From the NCBI RefSeq assembly GCF_000497575.1, contig NZ_APJI01000020.1, positions 1-64,000 on the forward strand: a DNA stretch of 64,000 bases, written 5' to 3'. The notes beneath the pieces are model-generated. The model made no database searches. It saw nothing but the letters and a program-made list of their open reading frames with translations, and was not told where the DNA came from. Position 1 is the first letter of the stretch. Every line of letters begins with the position of its first letter. This DNA is from Afipia sp. OHSU_II-C1 (GTDB lineage Bacteria; Pseudomonadota; Alphaproteobacteria; Rhizobiales; Xanthobacteraceae). The position numbers were made by a program, and so were the translations under genes. This document shows, piece after piece, positions 17,758-27,325 of this stretch.

Positions 17758-18639
17758 CGCAAGCTTACATCGATGCTCAGGCTTGTTTCGCTATCGCCTT
17801 GAAGCGCATACATTCGGACATATTATCGCGATCCCCAAGCTTACATCAAAAAACTCAGCAACAAATGGACGGTGCGAAAGCTCCCTGTGACTCCCTGAAA
17901 CACTATCTCGAAAACCTCCATCTCAGTAACATCATACACCAGTGGACCCGCCGATGTACCGCCCGCCGTATCCGTTCTCTACATAACCGACACAACCGAC
18001 TTTCACCGGGCACGCCTACCCTGCATCTCTATCCGTGCAGGTGCGTGGGCCGCCCGTATAGTCGTGGATCGCACGGTGATCAGAGGGTGTCGCAACTCTA
18101 GATGTCCTCATGCTCAGCATTCTGAGCACATAGCGTGCAAGACCGTGCTGGCTTTTGTGCATAATATAGGGGCCTGATGAAGAAAGTAGATTTCGATTTG
18201 AAACGGACCTTGTCTACGGTCGCTGTAATCATCGGCGCCGCTGTTCCGGTAGAAATCTTCCGTCGCGGTATCTCGTAGTCGATTGAGTTCTTACTAATCG
18301 CACGCCATGATTGTCCGCCGGTTTCAACCGTCGGGAAGTCCCCGACCCATTTAGCGGGACCGTTCTTCGGCCTCCTAATCGTGAATGGGGCTTCGCTTTC
18401 CCAACCCCATTCTGGCGATACTTTTCCTTGATAGAGTTCGACCGGCTGATGCCGGCATGCAGCCTCAGGGCATGAGCATTAGCAAACGGCGAAAGTCAGC
18501 TGGCAGAGATGTTTTGGCCTTTTCAATTGCGTGGAGTATCTTGAAAGTCACGATATCCACAAACATTGCGGAGCCTTATGGAACTCCACGCCTGCGACGT
18601 CGTTTTTAACCGATCGCTGCTTAAGCTGCTGGAGCTCGT
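17758..18639. other. Long intergenic region with possible micro-ORF
   Basis: About 880 bases carry no recognised gene. One possible micro-ORF at 18177-18278 would encode 33 residues (MKKVDFDLKRTL, then a hydrophobic stretch) with a GGGG sequence just upstream; nothing else supports it. The remaining frames are short. The region may be decayed DNA, in keeping with the broken gene that follows. Confidence 0.35.
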
Positions 18640-20151
18640 TTGAACCGTCGAAAATTTCTTTCAACCTCGGCCGCCTTGCCGGTCTTGGCACTTATTCCGC
18701 ATGCGAGAGTTTCGGCTGCGTCATCGGCATCGGAACCCTTTGGCTCGTCCCGCGTACGTCAACTAGCGCGCGACGCGGCCGGCAAGGAGTTCGTGTCTCC
18801 GGATAGCTAACTTCCGGACGCGTTCAAGGATCTCGATTACGATCACTACCGTGCGATCCGCTTTCTGCCGGAACATGCCTTGTGGCATGGCGAAAAGCTG
18901 CCGTTCGAAGTCCAGTTCTTTCACCGCGGGTTTTTCTACAAGAACCGCGTTGACGTCTACGAGGTAGTCGACGGACAGGCGACGAAGATTCAATATCGGC
19001 CCGATTATTTTTCTTTCGGCGAGACCAAGCCACCGTCGCCTGACGCCGATCTCGGCTTTGCCGGCTTTCGAATCCATGCTCCCATCAACCGCCCTGACTA
19101 TTATGACGAGGTCTGCGTGTTTCTTGGCGCAAGCTATTTTCGCGCGGTGGCGAAGGGCGAAATTTACGGGCTGTCGGCTCGTGGTCTTTCGATCAATACC
19201 GGCGAAGCAAAGGGCGAGGAATTTCCGCTGTTCAAGGCGTTCTGGATCGAAAAGCCCGTACCGAATGCAACCTCGATCGTTGTGCATGCCTTGCTCGATA
19301 GCAAGAGCGCCGCTGCATCCTACCGCTTCACCATCCGTCCGGGAGCGACGACCGTGTTCGACGTCGAGATGTCGCTCTATCCCCGCGTCGATCTTGATCA
19401 CGCCGGACTTGCCCCGATGACCAGCATGTTCTTCTTCGGGCCGAACGATCGCAACGACGTCGACGATTTTCGTCCCGCGGTCCATGATTCGGATGGCCTT
19501 GCGATTTATAATGGGCAGGGCGAGCAGCTTTGGCGTCCGCTCAGCAATCCACGCGATCTCCAGATCAGCACCTTTGCCGACCTCAATCCACACGGATTTG
19601 GACTGATGCAGCGGGAGAAGAATTTCTTCGCGTATGAGGATCTGGAATCACAATTTGAGCGTCGGCCGAGTCTGTGGGTCGAGCCGATCGGAGACTGGGG
19701 AGAAGGATCCGTTCAGTTGATTGAGATTCCCACCAAAGAGGAGATCCACGACAATATCGCAGGGTTCTGGCATCCAAAATCGGCGCTGCAGTCAAAGGGA
19801 GAGCATAATTTCACCTATCGTCTGCACTGGGGGCCGGATGCGCCGAAGTCCCACGCATTGGCCAGGTTTTCCCGAACCGGCATCGGAATTCGCGGTGACA
19901 ACAAGCTTTTCGTATTGGACCTGATCGGAGACATTCTGAAATCGGTCGACCCCAAGAAAGTCAAAGGCGCGGTCAGCGCCGAAAAGGCGGAGATCAAGAA
20001 TATCGTCACCCAACCGAATCCCGATACTGGCGGCTGGCGATTGAGCTTCGAAATGCCGATCAAGGACAAGACGCCGGTCGAACTGCGGGCTTCACTGATG
20101 CAGGACGACAAGGCCCTCTCCGAGGTCTGGGTCTACCGATGGGCACCATAG
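18640..20151 (+). pseudogene. opgG: Periplasmic glucan biosynthesis protein OpgG/OpgD, interrupted by a stop codon
   Basis: The frame starts at TTG 18640 with GGAG five bases upstream. It opens with a twin-arginine signal peptide (NRRKFLSTSAALPVLAL), then SRVRQLARDAAGKEFVSPDS, then a TAA at codon 57 (18808-18810). It resumes without frame change as LPDAFKDLDYDHYRAIRF and LPFEVQFFHRGF, typical of MdoG/OpgD. The remaining about 445 codons are intact. AAA to TAA would explain the stop. Re-initiation downstream (for example TTG 18880) would give a protein without a signal peptide, unable to reach the periplasm. OpgG/D is needed for backbone branching of osmoregulated periplasmic glucans made by OpgH, whose gene overlaps the 3' end by 13 bases. 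Could be a sequencing error. Confidence 0.8.
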
Positions 20152-22310
20152 ACGCACCACGCTCGCCCATCGCTAACCGCGCCAAGGATGGATACGGCTT
20201 CCTGCCTGCCGCGAATCCATTGACCATGGTTCCATCGCAGCTTTGGAGTGCTGCGCCCCCGGGCCGCGCTCGGGACAAACCGACATCAACGATGCCGTTG
20301 CGGCGTATCTACATCTTCGTCGGGACCGCAGCCATGACGCTCGCCGGCGGCTACGAGATGTATGAAGTGCTTCAGGTTGGCGGAGTTACCATCTTGGAAG
20401 GTCTGGTCCTCGGGCTGTTTGTCCTGCTGTTCGCCTGGATCGCTTTTTCGTTCGTGTCCGCGCTCGCTGGCTTCGCCGTGTTGCTCCTCCGGAAACGCGA
20501 GGTTCTGCGAATCGACACCTTATGCCCCCTACCGACTGTCATCGGCCGAACAGCGATGCTCTTGCCGACATACAACGAGGATGCGCATCGCATCATGGCG
20601 CGTCTGCAGGCCATCTACGAATCCGTCGAAGAAACCGGAGTTAGCCATAGGTTCGACTGGTTCGTGTTGAGCGACACCACCGATCCCTCAATCTGGATCG
20701 CCGAGGAAGCGAGCTTCCTGCAACTGCGCCGGAACTGCGATACCGGCCGGTTATACTACCGCCATCGGGCCGACAACACCGCGCGGAAATCCGGCAACAT
20801 TGCCGAGTGGATCGGGCGGTTCGGCGCAAGCTACGACCATATGATCATCCTCGATGCGGATAGTTTGATGTCCGGCGACACCATCGTGCGGCTGGCCGCG
20901 GCGATGGACTTTCATCCGGACGTCGCCCTCATCCAAACGCTACCCATTGTTGTCAACGCTCGCAGCCTTTTTTCGCGGCTCCAGCAATTCGCCGGCCGGC
21001 TTTACGGCCCCCTGATCGCGGCAGGAATCGCATGGTGGCACGGCTCGGACGGTAACTACTGGGGCCATAATGCCATCATCCGGGTACGTGCGTTTGCCCA
21101 GGATGCCGGGCTTCCGGAATTGCGCGGCCGCAAGCCGTTCGGCGGTCATATTTTGAGCCACGATTTTGTCGAGGCGGCGCTGATGCGGCGCGCTGGCTGG
21201 GCCATCCATATGGCGCCGACGCTTGGCGGCAGCTTTGAGGAATGCCCGCCGTCGCTGCTCGATTTCGCCGCGCGCGATCGCCGGTGGTGTCAGGGAAATC
21301 TCCAGCATCTGGCGGTATTGCCGGCACGTGGGCTGTATTGGATATCCCGACTGCACCTACTGACCGGAATCGGGTCATACCTTACTGCTCCGCTCTGGCT
21401 ATTGTTCCTGTTGCTCGGGATCCTGATTTCACTGCAAGCGCAATTTGTCCGACCGGAATATTTCTCGAAAGGTTTTTCGCTGTTCCCTAAATGGCCGGCG
21501 CAGGATCCTGTTCTCGCGGCATGGGTGTTCGGGGGCACGATGGGCCTTCTGATCGTCCCGAAGATTCTGGCTTACGTTCTTCTTCTCACTCAACGCGACA
21601 ATCGCCGAGCATTCGGGGGCGTGAGAGCCTTGGCTGGCATCGTGATTGAGACCTTGCTGTCCGCCCTGATCGCGCCCGTAATGATGATCTTTCAATCGAC
21701 TGCGGTCGGTGAAATTCTTCTTGGAAGTGACTCGGGATGGCAGGTTCAGCGTCGCGACGACGGCGGAGTGACGCCACGTGAACTCTATCGCAAATATGCC
21801 GCCCCCACGCTGTGCGGTGTCGCGATGGCCCTCAGCGCTTACGCGGTCTCCGTGCCGCTGTTCTTATGGACATCTCCGGTAATCCTTGGCCTTCTGCTCG
21901 CCATCCCGCTGGGATTTGCTACTTCGGCTGGTTCGCGACCGGGCGGGCTGTTTGCGACGCCCGAGGAAACAGCGCCACCGCACGTGCTGCTTCGGGCAAA
22001 TGAACTGGCGGCTGTTCCGGGGCCTCTTCCAACGGATGCGCTATCGACGCTCCGTGGCGATCCCGCGATGCTGAAACACCATCTGGATTCGATCGCTCCC
22101 CGCGTGGAGCGCATGCGCGGCCAGATTGACCCTCATCTCGCTATCGCCCGGGCCAAGATTGATGACGCAGAGACATTTGAGGAGGCCGTCGGCTACCTGA
22201 CGATGCGAGAGACCGCCGCCGTCCTTAACGACCGACCCATGCTCGAGCGTATGATGACAATGGCACTGTCACTTCAAATCTCAGGTGACACAGCTAATAC
22301 TATGACATGA
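20139..22310 (+). CDS. opgH: Glucan biosynthesis glucosyltransferase H
   Basis: The 723-residue inner-membrane GT2 enzyme builds the beta-glucan backbone from UDP-glucose and passes it to the periplasm. Visible motifs are LLPTYNED, the DAD metal site (ILDADSLM), a catalytic-base region (ILSHDFVEAALMRRAGW) and the RRWCQGN acceptor motif. Two helices lie near 55-120 and several more at 415-610. The start overlaps the end of the opgG/D frame by 13 bases, indicating one operon. The length suits the alphaproteobacterial form, shorter than the enterobacterial one at its N-terminus. With its partner interrupted, glucan export or processing could be impaired. A succinyl-transferase-like opgC gene is 21 kb away. 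Confidence 0.92.
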   Translation: MGTIDAPRSPIANRAKDGYGFLPAANPLTMVPSQLWSAAPPGRARDKPTSTMPLRRIYIFVGTAAMTLAGGYEMYEVLQVGGVTILEGLVLGLFVLLFAWIAFSFVSALAGFAVLLLRKREVLRIDTLCPLPTVIGRTAMLLPTYNEDAHRIMARLQAIYESVEETGVSHRFDWFVLSDTTDPSIWIAEEASFLQLRRNCDTGRLYYRHRADNTARKSGNIAEWIGRFGASYDHMIILDADSLMSGDTIVRLAAAMDFHPDVALIQTLPIVVNARSLFSRLQQFAGRLYGPLIAAGIAWWHGSDGNYWGHNAIIRVRAFAQDAGLPELRGRKPFGGHILSHDFVEAALMRRAGWAIHMAPTLGGSFEECPPSLLDFAARDRRWCQGNLQHLAVLPARGLYWISRLHLLTGIGSYLTAPLWLLFLLLGILISLQAQFVRPEYFSKGFSLFPKWPAQDPVLAAWVFGGTMGLLIVPKILAYVLLLTQRDNRRAFGGVRALAGIVIETLLSALIAPVMMIFQSTAVGEILLGSDSGWQVQRRDDGGVTPRELYRKYAAPTLCGVAMALSAYAVSVPLFLWTSPVILGLLLAIPLGFATSAGSRPGGLFATPEETAPPHVLLRANELAAVPGPLPTDALSTLRGDPAMLKHHLDSIAPRVERMRGQIDPHLAIARAKIDDAETFEEAVGYLTMRETAAVLNDRPMLERMMTMALSLQISGDTANTMT

Positions 22311-22764
22311 TAAAGTGCTTACTGCGCCGGTGACGGAAAGAATCGATCTCGCGGTCGTGCAGTCAACCAACAGTCCCACCCGCCCTTTTTCTCCCTGAAT
22401 TATTGGAAAGTAATCCGATTCCGTGAGCTTTGGTTCGATCAAAATGATCTGCTGATTCATCACTCTCAGCACCGTCCGTATTCGCGCGGCCTTACCAATT
22501 AGCTATGAATCGCAGCACTGTTGGCCAAGCCGCACGACGCAATTCACGGTCACCCACGCGGCCAAGCAGAACAGGCCGGCCGAAGCCGGGACGCACTCAT
22601 CGCAGCGCGGCCATCGACGACGAGGTAACGCGAGTTATCGACGTACTTGCCGATCCAGCAAGGTGCGTTCGTCTTAGGACGAGCGCGGCTCATAGACGGT
22701 GGCGTACATCGTCGGCCAGCCTGACGCTGGAATGGGTAGATGGTGGCGAGACGGGGAGCACCGG
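22311..22764. other. Intergenic region with no gene recognised
   Basis: This is the space between the converging opgH and HWE-kinase genes. Short open frames on both strands lack binding sites and recognisable motifs. No clear terminator hairpin was identified. Confidence 0.4.
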
Positions 22765-23973
22765 TTAACTCGCGCTCAGCTCCAATGGAAAATCAAGTTG
22801 AACGATTGTGCCGTTTGGCATGTTGGAGGCTACCGCAATACGACCGTCGAGCTGAGCGACCAAACTCTTGATGACCTTGAAGCCCAGGCTCGCCCGTGGC
22901 TGGTCGATATCGAAATCTTGCGGAAGACCAATTCCTTGATCCGATACCTCCACGTGCAGGTCGACTCCGCGCGGCTCGCCCGATACCTTAATCTCGCCGG
23001 ATCCACCGGGGTATGCGTGCTTGGCAGAATTCGTTACGAGTTCGTTGATCAGAAGGCCGAGCGGAATCGCCCTGTCAGCAGAAATCATCAGATGGCCGAA
23101 AGCGAAGCTTACCTTATGTGCAACGGTTTCCTGCAGGTTCCTGCACAGTTCGCCCGCGAAGTCGGCGATGTCGACAAACCCGATTCTTGTGCTACGCCAT
23201 AAATGATCGTGCACTTGGGCAATCGTGGTAATGCGAGAGGCAGCATCCTGAAGCGCATTCTGGACGTCCGCCGACTGCGCGTTGCGGCCTTGCACGCGGA
23301 GCAGCCCAACGACCGACGCCAGGCTGTTCTTGACGCGGTGGCTCATCTCGCGCGTCAACATGGCTTGGTGCTCGAGAGCCTTCTGAAGGTCCGCGTCGGC
23401 ATGTTGGCGCTCGATGGCGATGCCAAGCAACCCAGCGAAGCCGGCAAGGAATTCCGCGTCCGCAACATCGAATTGCCCGGAGTCCGGACTATCGACTTCA
23501 AGGACTCCAAACGGCAGGAGACCTTCGCCACCTCGCGCGATCAGAACGTTGATCGCGCGCTTTATGCCATGATCCGACAGAAGTTTTGGCGTGCGAAAGC
23601 GGGTTTCTTGATGAAGATGATTGGAAATGACCGTTCGTCCAGTTTGGAACGCGTAGCCGGCAGGGGATTCCAGGTCGATCCCAAAAGACACTTGGCCAAT
23701 CGTCCCTGGCGCCCAGCCGACGCCGGCGCACACCAACAGCCGTTTGTCGTCGGCGGTATACTCCAAGACTTTGGCGAACGGGGTTTCGAGGCCTTGGGCA
23801 CAAAGCTCGGTGGCCCTCTGCAAGATTTGTCCGATGTCGCGGGTCTGCAGCGCGGAACGGCCGAACTCGCCCAGCAAGGACTGTTGCCGCAGGCGGTAAG
23901 GAAGCTCTTGCCTGGTGACATCGGTCGCTGCGGTAGGGACCGATACCGACTCCTTCCCTGGCGTGGCGGACAT
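22765..23973 (-). CDS. GAF-domain HWE/HisKA_2-type sensor histidine kinase
   Basis: The 402-residue soluble kinase has a GAF domain (about 45-190, with GVLEVDSPDSGQF at its end), a dimerisation helix with phospho-acceptor His212 in EMSHRVKNSLASVVGLL, and an ATPase domain of the HisKA_2/HWE type (LINELVTNSAKHAYPGG, DQGIGLP, ASLGFKVIKSL). No receiver or response regulator is adjacent, so it is an orphan. Such kinases in Rhizobiales often feed the general stress response (PhyR) or light/redox pathways; that link is not shown here. The start MSATPGKE is preferred over an in-frame codon 18 residues upstream. Confidence 0.85.
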   Translation of the reverse strand: MSATPGKESVSVPTAATDVTRQELPYRLRQQSLLGEFGRSALQTRDIGQILQRATELCAQGLETPFAKVLEYTADDKRLLVCAGVGWAPGTIGQVSFGIDLESPAGYAFQTGRTVISNHLHQETRFRTPKLLSDHGIKRAINVLIARGGEGLLPFGVLEVDSPDSGQFDVADAEFLAGFAGLLGIAIERQHADADLQKALEHQAMLTREMSHRVKNSLASVVGLLRVQGRNAQSADVQNALQDAASRITTIAQVHDHLWRSTRIGFVDIADFAGELCRNLQETVAHKVSFAFGHLMISADRAIPLGLLINELVTNSAKHAYPGGSGEIKVSGEPRGVDLHVEVSDQGIGLPQDFDIDQPRASLGFKVIKSLVAQLDGRIAVASNMPNGTIVQLDFPLELSAS

Positions 23974-24142
23974 AACATTGTTTCCGTCAAATTGAGGTTG
24001 CAACCTGGGCACCCGACGACGTAGCACGGCGCGATTGAGAAAGCAGAGATTTTAGCCCAGAACCGTGCGTGTGCGGTAAGTTGCAACGATTGCGCCAATT
24101 TGTTGAGCTGGAAGGCACGCGTGATGCAAATTTCGCATTGAT

Positions 24143-25420
24143 CTAAGCAGAGGACACTTGGCCACTGACCTCGATCGTGAGGTGGGACAAATCACGGAAC
24201 TTGCTGAGATTGCGGCGATAATATTCGGCTCCACGGTGTTTCTCGGTCGTAACGGCGACGATTGCTCCGAGGTGCCCGGGCCCCAGCCGCCAGAGATGCA
24301 AATCGGTCACCCGATCTCCATCGCTCTCGATCGTCTGCCTGACCTTATCCGCCATGCGCGGGTCCGGGTTGCGGTCCAGCAGGATGCCACCTGTGTCCCG
24401 CAACAGGCCGAACGACCAGTTCGCAATAACGACCGCGCCGATCAAACCGGCGAGCGGATCCATCCAAAGCCATCCGAAGGTTCGCGCGAGAAGAAGTCCG
24501 ACGATCACCAGCACCGAAACTGCGGCATCGGCCGCGACATGGACGATCGCAGCCCGCATATTGTTATCTCGATGATGGGCACTCCCAGACGCTTCGTGAG
24601 CGTGCTCTTCAAAGCTCTCTTCGAATTCCTTGAACTGATTGTCATGCTTCACACGAAGCTTGACCATGAACTCATGAGGTTCGGGAATCTCCTCGAGCGA
24701 CTCCAGATATCCTTGGCGATTAGCGAATGTGAATGTCTGCCTGCCGCCAGCAGGTCTTATGGTTTCAACGGTGACGTGCGAAACATGCAACTGCAAACCA
24801 TCCAGAAGCTGCAATCGGAAACGCGGCGGCACACCGTTTTCAAAAATCTCTAGTTCGACCACGCCGGCTTCGAGATCGATCCGACGAACATCCTCACCAT
24901 CATCGTGTGGATGTTCGTTGCCATGCGAATGACCGTGTCCGTGGTCATGTCCGTGATGACCGCCGGACAGCAGCCACGCACTTGCCAGGTTGACGCCAAG
25001 ACCGAGCACGGCGATCGGAATGGCCTCGTTGAAACTAATAGCGACCGGGGACAGAAAACGCGATACCGCCTCATAACCGATCAGCAATGCGATCATCGCC
25101 AATATGATCGCGCTGCTGTATCCGGCGAGATCTCCGAATTTTCCGGTACCGAAGGTGAAACTTCTGTCGCCGGCATGTCGCCGTGCATACGTGTAAGCCA
25201 ACGCCGCCAACAGAAGCGCGCCGGCGTGCGTCGACATATGCAAACCGTCCGCGATCAGGGCCAACGATCCGAACAGTGCGCCGCCGACGATCTCCGCGAT
25301 CATCATCGCGCCACACAGGACGATGACCGCCCAGGTCCGGCGCGCGGCCTTGTCATGATCTTCGCCAAGGAAAACGTGATCGTGTGCTGCAAAACGATCA
25401 ATCGTTCGGTCGTCGGTCAT
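24143..25420 (-). CDS. dmeF: Cation diffusion facilitator, DmeF-type Co/Ni exporter
   Basis: The 425-residue CDF transporter exports divalent cations in exchange for protons. It has the HMSTHAGA metal-site motif in helix 2, a second HVAADAAVS site in helix 5, and a His-rich loop (HHGHDHGHGHSHGNEHPHDD) between helices 4 and 5. The insert of about 100 residues after that loop is typical of the DmeF subgroup. It is encoded nine bases after the RcnR-like repressor gene and forms a dmeRF operon, known in Rhizobium and Agrobacterium for cobalt and nickel resistance. Metal specificity here is inferred from that pairing. Confidence 0.9.
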   Translation of the reverse strand: MTDDRTIDRFAAHDHVFLGEDHDKAARRTWAVIVLCGAMMIAEIVGGALFGSLALIADGLHMSTHAGALLLAALAYTYARRHAGDRSFTFGTGKFGDLAGYSSAIILAMIALLIGYEAVSRFLSPVAISFNEAIPIAVLGLGVNLASAWLLSGGHHGHDHGHGHSHGNEHPHDDGEDVRRIDLEAGVVELEIFENGVPPRFRLQLLDGLQLHVSHVTVETIRPAGGRQTFTFANRQGYLESLEEIPEPHEFMVKLRVKHDNQFKEFEESFEEHAHEASGSAHHRDNNMRAAIVHVAADAAVSVLVIVGLLLARTFGWLWMDPLAGLIGAVVIANWSFGLLRDTGGILLDRNPDPRMADKVRQTIESDGDRVTDLHLWRLGPGHLGAIVAVTTEKHRGAEYYRRNLSKFRDLSHLTIEVSGQVSSA

Positions 25421-25429
25421 GGCGTGTCC

Positions 25430-25708
25430 TTACTTCAGGTAGGTATGAACGACTTCGATCAATTGATCTGCCGCATCAGCATTGAGCGCGCCGGGGTTCT
25501 TCTGGGGATCGACGAGATGGGTGCGGATGTGATCTTCCACAACCTCAGCCATCAGACCCGCGACACTCCCGCGGACGCCGGCAATCATGTGCATGATGCG
25601 CTCGCACTCGGCTTCTTCGCTCAAGGCACGCTCGATGGCCTCGACCTGCCCGCGGATACGGCGGACGCGCGCAAGCAGCCTCTTTTTCTCTCGGATGGTA
25701 TGGCTCAT
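25430..25708 (-). CDS. dmeR: RcnR/DmeR-type Ni/Co-responsive repressor
   Basis: The 92-residue CsoR/RcnR-family helical repressor carries exactly the Ni/Co ligands of E. coli RcnR: His3, Cys35, His60 and His64 (start MSHTIRE, then ECERIMHMIAGVRG). This argues for nickel/cobalt rather than copper sensing. It is the first gene of an operon with dmeF and has a G/C-tract operator just upstream (25715-25738), so it should repress its own operon until metal binds. Confidence 0.9.
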   Translation of the reverse strand: MSHTIREKKRLLARVRRIRGQVEAIERALSEEAECERIMHMIAGVRGSVAGLMAEVVEDHIRTHLVDPQKNPGALNADAADQLIEVVHTYLK

Positions 25709-25714
25709 GCGACA

Positions 25715-25738
25715 ATATAGCCTACCCCCCTATCCTTT
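25715..25738. promoter_or_regulatory. Probable DmeR operator
   Basis: ATATAG, two bases, then TACCCCCCTAT lies immediately upstream of dmeR. A C-tract flanked by A/T-rich inverted arms is the known operator form for RcnR and DmeR repressors. The position over the promoter suits autorepression. Confidence 0.65.
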
Positions 25739-25759
25739 TCAAGTCGCGGCTTTGGATTG

Positions 25760-25784
25760 GCTTATCCCCCTGGGGAGGATAAGC
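25760..25784. promoter_or_regulatory. Palindromic operator of the CsoR-like repressor gene
   Basis: GCTTATCC and GGATAAGC form a perfect eight-base inverted repeat around CCCTGGGGA, ending seven bases before the ATG at 25792. The G/C core with flanking AT arms fits a CsoR/RcnR-family operator. It probably controls the repressor and the RND genes that follow. Confidence 0.65.
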
Positions 25785-25791
25785 TCTGCGG

Positions 25792-26070
25792 ATGGCAAAA
25801 GTTCATGTTCACGAAACTCATCCCAATATCGTCAAGCGACTCCGTCGCGCTGAAGGGCACCTTCGCCGGGTCATCGGCATGTTCGACGAAGGCCGGTCGT
25901 GCCTAGATCTGGCTCAGCAGCTTCATGCGGTCGAGAAGGCCGTCGGCGAGGCGAAGCGAACGCTGATCCACGACCACGTGGACCACTGCCTCGATATCGC
26001 CGTGAGCGGCCCCGGCAAATCGACAAGAACCGTCGTCGATGAGTTCAAGGCCATTTCCAAATATCTGTGA
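25792..26070 (+). CDS. CsoR/RcnR-family metal-sensing repressor
   Basis: The 92-residue repressor has Cys37, His62 and Cys66, with the same spacing (25 and 4) as the Cu(I) site of CsoR. It also has an N-terminal cluster His5, His7 and His10 that CsoR lacks, which could complete a site for a harder ion such as Ni, Co or Zn. It is followed by genes for a membrane fusion protein and a CzcA-type RND pump. It therefore probably derepresses this efflux system, with its own palindrome upstream. The exact metal is unresolved. Confidence 0.8.
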   Translation: MAKVHVHETHPNIVKRLRRAEGHLRRVIGMFDEGRSCLDLAQQLHAVEKAVGEAKRTLIHDHVDHCLDIAVSGPGKSTRTVVDEFKAISKYL

Positions 26071-26104
26071 CGGTGCCGCGCTGGCAGCACGTCGGAAGAG
26101 TATC

Positions 26105-27322
26105 ATGATGAGTCGCTCGACAATCGTTGCGCTTGCGTTCGCGGCAGGAGCCGCGATTGTCGCGCTCACGCCGGGGCTGTCGACGATCGCCCAACGGGCG
26201 GTCGGAACAGGCCCCCAGTCGAAGATAGCAATTTCGCCGAAGCCGTCGGCACCTGAGCCGATCTCCGGCCTTCTTTCTATGAGCGATGAGCAAATCAAGC
26301 TCGCGCAGATCGATCTGGTCGATGTCGGACCGGCAGCAATCGCCAGGCGTCTCGTTGTTCCGGGTTCGGTCGTTCCCGACGCGAACCTGATCGCGCATGT
26401 CTCGGTCAAGCTATCCGGGACGGTCGCAGAGCTGCGCAAGAATATCGGTGAAGATGTCGCAAAGGATGAAGTGATCGCCGTCCTCGAAAGCCGCGAGGTC
26501 GCTGATGCCAAGAGCGAATACTTGGCAGCCAAACTCACAAACGATCTGCAACAGGATTTGTCCACGCGCGACAAGACGCTTTGGGACAGCCGTGTAGGCA
26601 CCGAACAGCAATACCTGCGCTCACGCAACGCTGCGGCCCAAACCGAAATGCGCGTCAAGATCGCACGGCAGAAATTGCTCGCGCTGGGTCTCGGCGAAAG
26701 GGAGATCACCGCTGTGCCTGGAGCTCCAGAGGCTTCGCTCCGACGCCAGGATGTACGCTCGCCAATCTCCGGGCGGGTGGCCGAACGCAAGGTGGAGTTG
26801 GGCACAGCCGTTGGACGGGACAGTCTGGAGACCGAACTATTCGTCGTCGTCGACCTGAGCCGCGTCTGGGTCGAATTATCTGTCGCCTCCTCCGACCTCC
26901 CGTTGATCAAGGAAGGCCAATCGGTCAAAATTTTCGCGCGAGGTCTTGCCGAGACAAGTAGCGGCAAAATCGTCTTCGTGAGCCCGCTGATCGACAAGGA
27001 TACGCGTACCGCGCGCGTTGTGGCTGAAATCCCCAATCCCGACCGGACTTGGCGTCCGGGATCGTTCGTCACGGCAGGGATCGTCCTCAACGAGCGCACC
27101 GTACCTGTCACTGTACCAGCGACCGCGATCCAGAAACTGGACGGCCAATCGATTGTGTTCGTCCGGACGAAAGACGGCTTCGAGAAGCGCAACGTCGTGC
27201 TTGGCGAGAGCGAGGATCAGACCCTCGAGATCGTGTCCGGCCTGAATCCCGGCGAGTCCATCGCAGCGACCAACACTTTTCCGCTCAAGGCCGAGCTTTC
27301 GAAGCCACGGGACGAGGACTGA
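26105..27322 (+). CDS. HME-RND periplasmic adaptor (CzcB/CusB-like)
   Basis: The 405-residue membrane fusion protein has an N-terminal membrane anchor or uncleaved signal, then barrel and lipoyl half motifs (VSVKLSGTVAELRKNIGEDVAKDEVIAVL), an alpha-helical hairpin (DAKSEYLAAKLTND ... ARQKLLALG), the second lipoyl half (DVRSPISGRVAE) and a C-terminal barrel and proximal domain. No metal-binding N- or C-terminal extension is present. It links the inner-membrane pump encoded three bases downstream to an outer-membrane channel. No dedicated TolC gene is adjacent; the one at 49422 might serve. Two tandem ATGs begin the frame. Confidence 0.88.
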   Translation: MMSRSTIVALAFAAGAAIVALTPGLSTIAQRAVGTGPQSKIAISPKPSAPEPISGLLSMSDEQIKLAQIDLVDVGPAAIARRLVVPGSVVPDANLIAHVSVKLSGTVAELRKNIGEDVAKDEVIAVLESREVADAKSEYLAAKLTNDLQQDLSTRDKTLWDSRVGTEQQYLRSRNAAAQTEMRVKIARQKLLALGLGEREITAVPGAPEASLRRQDVRSPISGRVAERKVELGTAVGRDSLETELFVVVDLSRVWVELSVASSDLPLIKEGQSVKIFARGLAETSSGKIVFVSPLIDKDTRTARVVAEIPNPDRTWRPGSFVTAGIVLNERTVPVTVPATAIQKLDGQSIVFVRTKDGFEKRNVVLGESEDQTLEIVSGLNPGESIAATNTFPLKAELSKPRDED

Positions 27323-27325
27323 GCG

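Noticed and set aside
18880-20151. OpgG/D as an intact shorter gene starting at TTG 18880
   Set aside because: Coding homology continues upstream through a stop codon to a Tat signal, so the TTG is an internal Leu codon (ALW) of the family.
23203-24024. Rightward open frame of about 270 codons
   Set aside because: It is antisense to the GAF/HWE kinase, whose kinase motifs are clear.
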